Part shown: positions 35,028-42,957 of the stretch, piece by piece | How positions within the stretch are numbered: the first letter of the stretch is position 1 | Layout of the letters: each line of letters opens with the position of its first letter | Origin: Gemmatimonadota bacterium | Lineage (GTDB): Bacteria > Gemmatimonadota > Gemmatimonadetes > Palauibacterales > KS3-K002 | DNA length: 64,000 nucleotides | Direction of reading: 5' to 3' | Assembly (NCBI GenBank): GCA_020344215.1 | Contig: CP070815.1 | Location: 320,461-384,460, forward strand | The notes under the pieces: generated by a model | What the model saw: the letters and a program-made list of their open reading frames with translations, nothing else | Databases searched by the model: none | What the model was told of the DNA's origin: nothing | Position numbers and translations under genes: made by a program

Positions 35028-36364
35028 CGCGAAGCCTGCCGCTGGCCTTAGCGCTCTGCCTCGCCGGATCCAGCACGCCGCTGGGGCTCGCCACCGCCGC
35101 TGCCCAAGACCCCGGCGAGCTCGTGGAGGGCGTCGTCGCGGTGGTCGGCGACACGGCCATACTGTGGACCGAGCTTCAGGAATACGTCTTCGAGCTCCAG
35201 GCCCAGGGCTTGCCGATACCTCAGAACCGCGACGAGTACAGGACGTTCCTCGGACAGGCCCTCGACCAGAAGATCAATGAGGTCGTCCTATTCCTCCACG
35301 CGCAGCGCGAGGGCATCTTTGTCTCCGACAGCGAAGTCAGCGACCGGGTCGATGAGCAGTTGGCCCAGATTCGACGGCAGTTCCCCAGCCAGACCGAGTT
35401 CCAGCAAGCTCTGGCCAGAGTAGGCACGACCCCCGCCGAGTTCCGTATCCGCCTGACCGACCGCGTGCGGGTCCAGCTCATCACGAACCAGTACCTGCAG
35501 CGGAGAGTCGGCGAGGCGCAGCCAGTCCCGGTCAGCGAGGCAGAGATCCGCGAGCGCTTCGAGCAGCAGAAGGCGGCGCTGGGAACCAGACCAGCCACCG
35601 TGACCGCCAAGCAGGTGATCATGGCCCCCCAGCCGTCCGAGGAGCAGCGGTTGGCGGCCCAAGAGAGGATCGAGCGGTTGCTCTCGCGCCTCAGGGCCGG
35701 CGAAGACTTCGCCCTGCTCGCCGGCGAGCACTCCGATGACCCCGCGTCGCGTGAGCAGGGCGGCGAGCTGGGTTGGGTCAGGCAGGGCGAGCTGCTGCCG
35801 GAGTTCGAGGAAACCCTATTCAGACTGCTGCCCGGTGAAGTGAGTGGCCCGGTCGAGACATCGGTCGGCTATCACATCATCAAGCTCGAACGCGTTAGAG
35901 GGGCTGAGCGGCTGGCCCGACATATACTCGTTCGTTTGCAGTTGTCCGCTGAGGATACGGAAACCACACGACAGCGGGCTGAGCAGGTGGCCGCCGACCT
36001 CCGCGGCGGCGCCGACCCCGACTCGCTCATCAACCAGTACGGGGATCCGTCGGAGCGGAGCATCCTGACAGATTACCCCCAGGAACAGCTGCCCGGGGAT
36101 TACCAGCAGCAGTTGGCAGGGGCAAGTCCGGGGGACGTAGTGGGTCCGTTCCTCCTGGCGACGTCAGGCACGCCTGGGGAAGGCAAGTGGGTTGTGGCAC
36201 TCGTCTCTGCGCTCCGGCCGGGGGGCGAGTGGACCCTCGACGACGTGCGCGAGTCGTTCCGTCTGCAGATCGAGCAGGAAAAGATGCTATCGAAGATCAT
36301 TGGTGATCTCCGGGAGGCGACATACATCGAGATGCGATTGGACGAGTTCCCTTCTCCCAACTGA
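35024..36364 (+). CDS. surA: SurA-like periplasmic chaperone / peptidyl-prolyl isomerase
   Basis: A 446-residue periplasmic chaperone for outer-membrane proteins. After a signal peptide (LALALCLAGSSTPLG) comes the SurA N-terminal region (VEGVVAVVGDTAILWTELQE). The first parvulin domain includes VTAKQVIMAPQPSEEQRLAA, LGWVRQGELLPEFEET and ETSVGYHIIKLERVRG. A second, shorter parvulin-like segment starts at ARHILVRLQL and is degenerate. Its order after a lipoprotein parvulin suggests cooperative folding factors. The ATG overlaps the previous TGA by 4 bp. Confidence 0.9.
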   Translation: MTRSLPLALALCLAGSSTPLGLATAAAQDPGELVEGVVAVVGDTAILWTELQEYVFELQAQGLPIPQNRDEYRTFLGQALDQKINEVVLFLHAQREGIFVSDSEVSDRVDEQLAQIRRQFPSQTEFQQALARVGTTPAEFRIRLTDRVRVQLITNQYLQRRVGEAQPVPVSEAEIRERFEQQKAALGTRPATVTAKQVIMAPQPSEEQRLAAQERIERLLSRLRAGEDFALLAGEHSDDPASREQGGELGWVRQGELLPEFEETLFRLLPGEVSGPVETSVGYHIIKLERVRGAERLARHILVRLQLSAEDTETTRQRAEQVAADLRGGADPDSLINQYGDPSERSILTDYPQEQLPGDYQQQLAGASPGDVVGPFLLATSGTPGEGKWVVALVSALRPGGEWTLDDVRESFRLQIEQEKMLSKIIGDLREATYIEMRLDEFPSPN

Positions 36365-36401
36365 GTCGCGGTCAGAGCTAATCCGACCAAGCAGGGCAGA
36401 C

Positions 36402-37364
36402 GTGCGACGGCCGAGAATTGCTGTCACATTGGGCGACCCGCGGGGCATCGGCCCCGAGGTCGCGGCGCGTGCCACCCAGGGATCTCCGGCACTGGACGCG
36501 GACGTCGTCTTCGTCGGGGCCGAGGGGCTCGCCGCGACTCAGGGGCTCGAGCTGATCCCAATCGGGCGCTGGCAGGCCGCTGGTGGCCCCGAGGAGGCCG
36601 GCCGCCTCGCCACTATGGCGATTGAGCGCGCGGTCTCGCTGGCCAGCGCTGGTGACGTCGACGCCATCGTCACGGCGCCCATCTGCAAGGCGGCGCTCGC
36701 CGCGGCGGGATATGCCTGGCCGGGACACACCGAGATGCTCCGCGACCTCGTCGGTGTACCGGAGACAGCGCTATGCCTTGCCGCCGAGACGACACCGCTT
36801 GGCTCGCCGCTGCGTGTGGTTCTGGTTACGGGACACATGGCGCTCCGCGTCGTGCCGGAGGCCTACACGGTGGAGCGTCTCCTGACGATCGCCCGTCTCA
36901 GTCACGAGGGGCTGCAGCGCTGGTGGGGACTCGAGCGACCGCGGCTCGCCGTCTGCGCCCTTAACCCGCACGCCTCCGACGATGGACTCTTGGGTGACGA
37001 GGAGGTGCGGGTATGCGCGCCGGCGATCGCAGAGTTGCGCCAAGCCGGGATCGACGTCGAGGGACCTTACCCGGCGGACACCGTCTTCCTGCACGCCATG
37101 CGGGGTGGGGTGGATGCCGTGCTCGCCCCTTATCACGACGTGGGGATGGCCGCGATCAAGACGGCCGCGTTCGGTTCGGCCGTGAACGTTACGCTCGGTC
37201 TTCCCTTCCCCCGCACGGCGCCTGACCACGGCACCGCGTTCGACATCGCCGGCACCGGGCGAGCCGATCCGGCCTCGATGCGGGCGGCGCTGGAGACGGC
37301 CGTCAGGTTCGCGCGGCGCGCTTTGACGTCATCAGAGAACTCCAGTAGATTGGCCAGCGGATGA
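36402..37364 (+). CDS. pdxA: 4-hydroxythreonine-4-phosphate dehydrogenase (PdxA)
   Basis: An enzyme of DXP-dependent pyridoxal phosphate synthesis. It oxidises 4-phosphohydroxy-L-threonine to a ketone that then decarboxylates. Motifs are IAVTLGDPRGIGPEV, TAPICKAAL with AWPGHTEML (metal-ligand His), LVTGHMALR, NPHASDDGLLGDEE, YHDVGMAAIK (second His) and GTAFDIAGTGRADP. The GTG at 36402 begins VRRPRIAVTLGDP, a normal PdxA start; the longer upstream frame overlaps surA out of frame and is not coding. No PdxJ or other pdx gene is nearby. Confidence 0.95.
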   Translation: MRRPRIAVTLGDPRGIGPEVAARATQGSPALDADVVFVGAEGLAATQGLELIPIGRWQAAGGPEEAGRLATMAIERAVSLASAGDVDAIVTAPICKAALAAAGYAWPGHTEMLRDLVGVPETALCLAAETTPLGSPLRVVLVTGHMALRVVPEAYTVERLLTIARLSHEGLQRWWGLERPRLAVCALNPHASDDGLLGDEEVRVCAPAIAELRQAGIDVEGPYPADTVFLHAMRGGVDAVLAPYHDVGMAAIKTAAFGSAVNVTLGLPFPRTAPDHGTAFDIAGTGRADPASMRAALETAVRFARRALTSSENSSRLASG

Positions 37365-37410
37365 AGGTAACCGCCCCTGCCTACTGCTCCGCCCGCGGCG
37401 ACCGGATTTC

Positions 37411-38106
37411 GTGATCAAGCTTATCAACGTCTACAAAGAATACCCGCGTTCCGGGCTCGCCTTGAAGAACGTGTCGTTCCACTTGAGGAAGGGGGAGTTC
37501 GCCTTCCTCATCGGTCCCTCGGGCGCGGGGAAGACGACCGTCCTGCGCCTCATTCACATGGCCGAGCAACCGACGGACGGCGAGGTGCGGGTCTCGGGGT
37601 ATTCCTCCGGCCGGATGAAACGCCGCGACATCCCGAAGCTCAGGCGCCGGGTCGGGATGGTGTTCCAGAGCTTCCGCCTGCTGCGCGACCGAACGGCAGC
37701 TGAGAACCTGGCATTCGCCCTCGAGGTGACCGGTGCCCGGCGCAGCGAGATCAAGGGAAAGGTGCAGCGGCTAATAGCGCAGGTGGGGCTTGCCGCTCGA
37801 GCCGGCGCTTACCCGGAAGAGCTTTCCGGCGGTGAGCAGCAGAGGATCGCGCTGGCGCGCGCCCTGATTCACGATCCGGTGGTTCTGCTGGCCGACGAGC
37901 CGACGGGAAACCTCGATGAACGGGCGTCGCGGGGCATCTTCGACTTGACGCGCGATATCAACTCAGCAGGCACGGCAGTACTCATGGCGACCCACAACCT
38001 GGACCTGGTGCGACGCTACCCGCAGTACCGGGTGATCGAGCTCGCCGACGGGGCGGTGGTGTACGACTCGGTGGGCGAAACAAGCGAGCCCAATGGCGTA
38101 TCATAG
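37411..38106 (+). CDS. ftsE: Cell division ATP-binding protein FtsE
   Basis: An ABC-type ATPase of FtsEX, which couples ATP hydrolysis to activation of cell-wall hydrolases at the division site. Walker A is IGPSGAGKTTV; the signature LSGGEQQRIALARAL and Walker B LLADEPTGNLD follow, with the switch His in MATHNLD. The GTG start follows pdxA by 46 bp. It overlaps ftsX by 14 bp, the usual FtsE-FtsX arrangement, and the next gene is an EnvC-like activator. Confidence 0.96.
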   Translation: MIKLINVYKEYPRSGLALKNVSFHLRKGEFAFLIGPSGAGKTTVLRLIHMAEQPTDGEVRVSGYSSGRMKRRDIPKLRRRVGMVFQSFRLLRDRTAAENLAFALEVTGARRSEIKGKVQRLIAQVGLAARAGAYPEELSGGEQQRIALARALIHDPVVLLADEPTGNLDERASRGIFDLTRDINSAGTAVLMATHNLDLVRRYPQYRVIELADGAVVYDSVGETSEPNGVS

Positions 38107-38956
38107 CGTCCGGGAGGCGATGGCTGCTTTCCGGAGGGCGCCCGGCCTGGCGGTGCTCTCGGCCATGAGCATTGGGCTCAGCCTCTTCGTGCTCGGAACG
38201 TTCGGGCTCGTCACCTATAACGTCGAGGTGACGCTGCGGTCCATCGAGCGGCGGGTCGAGGTGGTCGCCTATTTGCGTGACGACGTCTCTGCGGCGCAGC
38301 TGGAGGTCCTGCAGAACGATGTCGGATCCTTCCCCGAAGTGGAGAACATCGACCACGTGTCGAAATTCGACGCGATTCGGGACGCCATGCAGGACCTCGA
38401 GGAATTCCGTGAGGTCTTCACCGACCTCGAGGTGAACCCACTGCCAGCCTCGATCGAGGTGCAGTTGAAGTCGGAGTACCGCGACCCCGAATCCGTGGAG
38501 CGTGTGGCCGAGCTTATAGCGCTCTACCCCTTCGTCGAAGATGTGCGCTACGGCCGCGAGTGGGTCGAGAAGATCTACCAGTTACGGCGGCTCGGCGGTG
38601 CCGTCGCCGCCATCCTCGGAATCGCGTTCGCCGTCGTAGCGATCCTCATCATCGGCACGACGGTCCGTATGGCCGTCCTGGCCCGACGCGAGGAGATCAT
38701 CATCATGAAGCTGGTCGGCGCCACCGACGGCTTCATCCGCCGACCCTTCTTGCTCGAGGGGTTTATCACCGGCCTGGCCGGTGGCCTCCTCGCCCTGCTC
38801 CTCACGTACGGGGCCTACCTGGCGGTGAACGGATCCCTCATCGACCTCGAGTGGCTACCGCCTCTCTGGGCCGCAGCGGGCGGCCTAGCCGGTGGCGTCC
38901 TGGGCCTGGCGGCGAGCGACGCGGCCTTGCGACGGCACCTGATCACCTATGCCTAG
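38093..38956 (+). CDS. ftsX: Cell division protein FtsX
   Basis: A four-TM permease-like partner of FtsE with a large periplasmic loop. TM1 is AMSIGLSLFVLGTFGLVTY; the loop (about 45-170) includes VEVVAYLRDDVS and NPLPASIEV, an FtsX signature; three further helices follow around AAILGIAFAVVAILIIGTTV, EGFITGLAGGLLALLLTYG and WAAAGGLAGGVLGLAAS. ATG 38093 overlaps ftsE by 14 bp and the gene overlaps the EnvC-like gene by 8 bp, so the division module is tightly coupled. Confidence 0.95.
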   Translation: MAYHSVREAMAAFRRAPGLAVLSAMSIGLSLFVLGTFGLVTYNVEVTLRSIERRVEVVAYLRDDVSAAQLEVLQNDVGSFPEVENIDHVSKFDAIRDAMQDLEEFREVFTDLEVNPLPASIEVQLKSEYRDPESVERVAELIALYPFVEDVRYGREWVEKIYQLRRLGGAVAAILGIAFAVVAILIIGTTVRMAVLARREEIIIMKLVGATDGFIRRPFLLEGFITGLAGGLLALLLTYGAYLAVNGSLIDLEWLPPLWAAAGGLAGGVLGLAASDAALRRHLITYA

Positions 38957-40166
38957 ACCGGCGTCTGCGCTCCTGCGCGCCAGCTATCTGGCGGCGCTCG
39001 CCGTGACCGGCCTAACGGGTCCGCTGTTGGGCCAGGAAGATCCCATCGCACCGCTCGAAGAGCAAATACGCTTGAGCCGGCAGCGTCTGGCGGCCATCCG
39101 TGAAGAGCAGCGACGCCTCCGCTCGGAGATGGACGCCCTCTCGGCCCAGATCCACAACGTGAGCGCCGAGCTGGACAACCTGAACCAGCAAGCCAGGAAC
39201 CAGGAGGCGCTACTCCGCGAGATGGATCATCAGCTCCTGATCCGCGATCAACAGGTGCAAGAGACCACGGCCGATCTGCTGCAGACGCAGGACCAGCTGG
39301 TGGAGAAGAAGGTGCTCTTCGCGCGCCGGGCGCGAGACCTATACATGCGGGGACCGCTGGCGAACTGGCAGGTTCTGCTCGCGGCGGAGAGCTTCTCCGA
39401 CCTGATAAACCGCTACCAGTACCTGTACCTCGTGGCGCTCCACGATCGCCTGCTGGTGAGACAGATCGAGGACCTCAAGGACCTTCTGGAGCAGCAGTAC
39501 GACAAGCTGAGGCGCGAGGTCCAGGGGCTGCGCGGAGTCCGCAGCGAGAAGGTGAGGGAAATCCAGGACCTCTATCACCTAGAGCGCGAGCGCGGCCGTC
39601 GTCTGAGGACCGTGCGCGGCCAGCACGAGACTGCGGGGCGCCAGCTCGAGGAGCTGGAGCGCGCGGAGAATGAGCTCACCAACCTGGTCGACCGCCTGGA
39701 GCGTGAGCGCGCGGCCGCCGAGGCCCTCGCTGCCGCGTCGCCGACGGCAAGAACTCTGTTGCCGGAAGACCGCGGCACGCTCGATTGGCCCGTGCGGGGC
39801 CGGGTGATCTACGGCTACGGCCAGCAAAGGAACCCCGACGGCACGGTGATCATCCGGCAGGGTATCGGGATCGCCGCCGACGAGCACACCGAGGTGCAGG
39901 CGGTGCGCACCGGTACGGTCGTCTTCGCGCAACCCTACCTGAGTTATGGACCGTCGGTAATCTTGAGCCACGGCGGAGGCTACTACACTGTCTACCTGTA
40001 CCTCTCGGATATCCTGGTGCGCGAGGGCGAACTGGCGGCGACGGGGCAGGTCATAGGCTACGTGGGAGGCTCCGACACGCCCGAGGGCCCCCACATGGAG
40101 TTCCAGGTCCGGGTCAATCGCAGCGCCGTGGATCCGCGCCCCTGGCTGCGGAGGACGAGTGGCTGA
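38949..40166 (+). CDS. envC: EnvC-like murein hydrolase activator with degenerate LytM domain
   Basis: A 405-residue periplasmic protein with a signal peptide (ALAVTGLTGPLLGQ), a coiled coil (about 30-270) and a C-terminal M23/LytM domain (about 285-400). The zinc ligands are lost: active enzymes have HxGxD, but here it is RQGIGIAAD; the HxH segment reads VYLYLSD; only GPHMEF keeps a His. A dead LytM domain is the hallmark of EnvC/NlpD amidase activators. Location directly after ftsEX supports the role: FtsEX recruits EnvC to activate amidases. No amidase gene is nearby. Confidence 0.93.
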   Translation: MPRPASALLRASYLAALAVTGLTGPLLGQEDPIAPLEEQIRLSRQRLAAIREEQRRLRSEMDALSAQIHNVSAELDNLNQQARNQEALLREMDHQLLIRDQQVQETTADLLQTQDQLVEKKVLFARRARDLYMRGPLANWQVLLAAESFSDLINRYQYLYLVALHDRLLVRQIEDLKDLLEQQYDKLRREVQGLRGVRSEKVREIQDLYHLERERGRRLRTVRGQHETAGRQLEELERAENELTNLVDRLERERAAAEALAAASPTARTLLPEDRGTLDWPVRGRVIYGYGQQRNPDGTVIIRQGIGIAADEHTEVQAVRTGTVVFAQPYLSYGPSVILSHGGGYYTVYLYLSDILVREGELAATGQVIGYVGGSDTPEGPHMEFQVRVNRSAVDPRPWLRRTSG

Positions 40167-41316
40167 GCCGGGCTACCTGGCCGTCTTCGGTCACGAAGAG
40201 ATCCGCGAGCGGCTTGCCCGGGCTGCAGTGCTGGGGCGCCTCCCGCAGTCGCTCCTCCTCCACGGCACGCGCGGCGTCGGCAAGCAGCGGCTGGCACTTT
40301 GGACCGCCACCGCGCTGGTTTGCCGCTCCGACGGCGAACGTCCGTGCGGCACGTGCCGGGCCTGCCGGTTGAGTGCCCGCTTGGAACACCCGGACGTCAA
40401 CTGGTTCTTCCCGCTGCCGCGCCCCAAGCGCGTTTCCGGCGCGCAGCAGCTTCGGGAGAAGCTAGAGGACCTGCGAGCGGCCGCCCTCGCAGAACGCCGC
40501 GCGAACCTGCGCTATCTCGATGGGGAGGAAGGCGCCACAGGAATCTATGTCGGCGCCGTCCACACGATGCGCCGGCTCGCTCAAAAGGCACCCGCCATGG
40601 GGCCTGCCAAGGTCCTGATCATCGGACGCGCCGAAGCGCTTACCCCACAGCTCGGGAGCCCGGAGGCTGCCAACGCGCTGCTCAAGCTGCTGGAGGAACC
40701 GCCCGCCGATACCACGCTCATCCTCACCAGCGACGTACCGGGTGCCCTACTCCCCACCATCAGGTCGCGAGTGCAGAGCGTCCGGATCGCTCCCCTCCCC
40801 GACGAGCGCGTCGCCGAATTCCTCGCCGAACAGGCCGGCGTTCCCAGGCGCGAAGCCAGCAGAGTCGCCGGCCGCAGCGCCGGCTCGATCGGTCGGGCCC
40901 TCGAGCTGCTCGAGGGTGAGCAGGAGAGCCTGCGCGAAGGCGCTATCGAGCTGACACGCGCGCTACTCGACGGGCGATCGCTGGCCCAGTTGGCCGCTGC
41001 GCATCGCTTCCGCTCCTTCGGTGCCCGCGGCTCTTTTGCTCGAACCCTCAGCGAAACCCGCAGCCTGCTCCGCGACGTCGTGGCCGTCGCCACCGGTGCT
41101 CCAGCCTCCGATCCCGAGGGCTTAACCGCCGTCGGCGGCGACCGTGTTGACGACCTCGCCCGGCTCATCCGGCTGCTCGACGCCCTCGACGAGGCTCGGG
41201 AGCTCGCCGACCGGAACGTGAACCCGCAGCTCATTATCGCTAACCTCTCGCGGCTCGGCCGGCTCGGCGCCCGTGGAGCGCCCGGCACATTCCCAGCCAC
41301 GGAGGCGACTGAATGA
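40159..41316 (+). CDS. holB: DNA polymerase III delta' subunit (HolB)
   Basis: A clamp-loader subunit of the DnaX/HolB AAA+ family. The P-loop is LLLHGTRGVGKQRLAL, followed by a zinc module (CRSDGERPCGTCRACRL) and LLKLLEEPPADTTLILTSDV, with IRSRVQ marking the arginine-finger/sensor region. The Gln after the P-loop Lys fits a subunit not expected to hydrolyse ATP. The C-terminal 130 residues are the helical collar. GTG 40159 overlaps the EnvC-like gene by 8 bp and moaC begins at the stop (ATGA). At 385 residues it is slightly longer than E. coli HolB. Confidence 0.92.
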   Translation: MAEPGYLAVFGHEEIRERLARAAVLGRLPQSLLLHGTRGVGKQRLALWTATALVCRSDGERPCGTCRACRLSARLEHPDVNWFFPLPRPKRVSGAQQLREKLEDLRAAALAERRANLRYLDGEEGATGIYVGAVHTMRRLAQKAPAMGPAKVLIIGRAEALTPQLGSPEAANALLKLLEEPPADTTLILTSDVPGALLPTIRSRVQSVRIAPLPDERVAEFLAEQAGVPRREASRVAGRSAGSIGRALELLEGEQESLREGAIELTRALLDGRSLAQLAAAHRFRSFGARGSFARTLSETRSLLRDVVAVATGAPASDPEGLTAVGGDRVDDLARLIRLLDALDEARELADRNVNPQLIIANLSRLGRLGARGAPGTFPATEATE

Positions 41317-41807
41317 CCGGCAAGAAGAGTAAGATGACTCACGTCGACGCGGGCGGCACCGTCCGCATGGTCGACGTCGCAGGCAAGGACACCAGCCGCA
41401 GAACGGCGACGGCCGAGGGTCGGATTCGCATGCAGCGCTCGACCCTCGACGCGATTCGCCAGAACACGGTGGAAAAGGGCGACGTGCTCGCCGTCGCCAA
41501 GATCAGCGGCGTCACCGCCGGAAAACGCGCCGCAGAGTGGATCCCACTCTGCCATCCTCTACAAATCGACGTGATTGATGTATCTTTGACCCTAGATGAG
41601 GACCTTCCCGGTGTAAAGGTCCAGGCCCGGGCCGGAGTGACTGGCCGGACCGGCGCCGAGATGGAAGCGCTGGTGGCCGCCAGTGCTGCCTTGCTCACCG
41701 TCTACGACATGTGCAAGGCCCTCGACCGCGGAATGGAGATCGACTCCGTCCGGCTCGTCGAGAAGAGCGGCGGCCGCAGTGGAACCTGGCGCCGACGGGA
41801 TTCGTAG
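41313..41807 (+). CDS. moaC: Cyclic pyranopterin monophosphate synthase (MoaC)
   Basis: MoaC converts the MoaA product into cyclic pyranopterin monophosphate in molybdenum cofactor synthesis. MTHVDAGGTVRMVDV is the start; RAAEWIPLCHPLQI and TGRTGAEMEALVAASAALL include the active-site residues; YDMCKALDRGM and LVEKSGGRSGTW complete the signature. ATG 41313 overlaps holB (ATGA). A second ATG 21 bp later gives the commoner N-terminus. moaA and other moa genes are not present. Confidence 0.97.
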   Translation: MTGKKSKMTHVDAGGTVRMVDVAGKDTSRRTATAEGRIRMQRSTLDAIRQNTVEKGDVLAVAKISGVTAGKRAAEWIPLCHPLQIDVIDVSLTLDEDLPGVKVQARAGVTGRTGAEMEALVAASAALLTVYDMCKALDRGMEIDSVRLVEKSGGRSGTWRRRDS

Positions 41808-42073
41808 TTAGGTAGAGACTCGCCGGTGCGAGGTTGACAGCGTGAAGGTGTGTGGTGGTGGGTGAGGTGAGGGCCAAAAACTGTAGGGTCCCCTACGATC
41901 TTCCAGTGCCCGCCTTTGGCCGGGCTGAGGGCGACACCGACCCGTTCAGCCGACTGCATCCCACTCGGAAACAGGGAGTAACGGAGAGGCCGTTATAAGG
42001 GAAGTGGGTTCCGGTGTGGCCGGGCCCCGCAGTGGGCGAAGGCAGGGAGGCAGACGGGAGGATCGTGGTCAAT
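41808..42073 (+). ncRNA. Candidate structured 5' leader of the SLT gene (class unknown)
   Basis: This 266-bp stretch after moaC contains several hairpins. GTAGG (41883-41887) pairs with CCTAC (41892-41896); GCCCG (41908-41912) pairs with CGGGC (41921-41925); GGCTGA (41923-41928) pairs with TCAGCC (41946-41951). The last two helices share bases and cannot form together, as in switching leaders. Fragments resemble parts of the ydaO (c-di-AMP) and cobalamin motifs, but neither pattern is complete. No reading frame here is convincing. Confidence 0.35.
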
Positions 42074-42784
42074 ATGAGTAGACTGATGAGAGACTATACA
42101 AAGGCGTGGCAAACACAGACGCAGACGCGGGAGCAGGCGGTTTCGCACCGCTGGCCTCTGATCCAGGCAAAGTTGTTGGAGATTCCGGCGACGGTCTGGG
42201 CGCTGTTCCTGGTCACCGCCGCCTTAGCGGTGGCCGCCGTGATCAGCGGAGTGCCGCAGGCGAGCAACCCGTCGGCGAAGCAGCTTGCCTCGGACGTGGC
42301 GTTGCTGGGGGCGGAGAACCGAGATCTGCGCAGTGAGATCGAGCTCAGGACGCTGGAGGTAGAGCGACTGGAGCAGATACAGCGGTTTTCGGGCGATTTC
42401 CGGATTCCGGCGAATCGGGCGATGCAGATCTACGACATCGCTCTGTCCGAGGGGGTGAATCCGGAGCTGGCGTTCAATCTGGTTCGAGTGGAAAGCGGTT
42501 TTCGGCGCACGGCGGTGAGCTCGGCGGGCGCTATCGGCTTTACGCAGATCAGGCCGAGCACGGCGCGCTGGCTCGACCCGACGGTGGAGACGCAGGACTT
42601 GTTTGATCCGGAGACGAACCTGCACCTGGGGTTCCGGTATTTCCGCTACCTGCTCGACGAGTACAACGGCGACACGCGCCTTGCGCTGCTCGCCTACAAC
42701 CGTGGCCCGGGTCGGGTCGGCGGCCTGCTGCGCAGCGGGATCGACCCAGCGAACGGATACGCCAAGGCTGTGCTCGGGGAATAG
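42074..42784 (+). CDS. Membrane-anchored lytic transglycosylase (SLT domain)
   Basis: A peptidoglycan lytic transglycosylase of 236 residues. A cytoplasmic tail is followed by a single TM (ALFLVTAALAVAAVISG), a short coiled coil and an SLT domain with NLVRVESGFRRTAVSS (the catalytic Glu), AIGFTQIRPSTA and LAYNRGPGRV. Slt70-like signatures are intact. ATG 42074 was preferred over an earlier in-frame ATG at 42014 because the 20 extra residues are unconserved. The preceding leader appears structured, and a dispersed repeat follows its stop by 52 bp. Confidence 0.9.
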   Translation: MSRLMRDYTKAWQTQTQTREQAVSHRWPLIQAKLLEIPATVWALFLVTAALAVAAVISGVPQASNPSAKQLASDVALLGAENRDLRSEIELRTLEVERLEQIQRFSGDFRIPANRAMQIYDIALSEGVNPELAFNLVRVESGFRRTAVSSAGAIGFTQIRPSTARWLDPTVETQDLFDPETNLHLGFRYFRYLLDEYNGDTRLALLAYNRGPGRVGGLLRSGIDPANGYAKAVLGE

Positions 42785-42835
42785 AAGTTCGAACTTCCAT
42801 TGGCCAATCCCGAAGTCTCCTCGGAAGTCGAAGGC

Positions 42836-42935
42836 GAATCCGGGTATCCGGGTATCGGGGAGATAGGGAGGTTAAGAAGCGGGGGCGCCGACCGAGTGAG
42901 GTGGCGCCCCTACTCCTTGATTCCCGGATCCGCGG
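42836..42935. repeat. Dispersed GGGTATCC repeat, copy B, with an internal GC hairpin
   Basis: A 21-bp block (42836-42856) identical to one at 11263, followed by TCGGGGAGATAGGG (42855-42868), which also occurs in copy A. An 8-bp perfect stem lies inside (GGGGCGCC at 42882-42889 with GGCGCCCC at 42903-42910), and a partial inverse of the left arm follows around 42918-42932. Like copy A it sits just after a stop codon. Nothing else was seen in 42785-42957. Confidence 0.75.
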
Positions 42936-42957
42936 CTCGAGAATTCCCGCACGCCTT

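Noticed and set aside
36192-36401. N-terminal extension of pdxA
   Set aside because: Overlaps surA in another frame, with Arg/Ser-rich junk; the true PdxA start VRRPRIAVTLGDP is at 36402.
41702-41959. Minus-strand 85-codon frame over the moaC end and leader
   Set aside because: It overlaps moaC codons and structured leader sequence, has no ribosome site and no recognisable domain; more likely a by-product of RNA structure.
41840-42060. c-di-AMP (ydaO) or cobalamin riboswitch before the SLT gene
   Set aside because: Only fragments match (for example GTAGGG, CCGACCCGTTCAGCC and GGGCCCCGCAGTGG); key conserved bases are absent or out of order, so no class was assigned.
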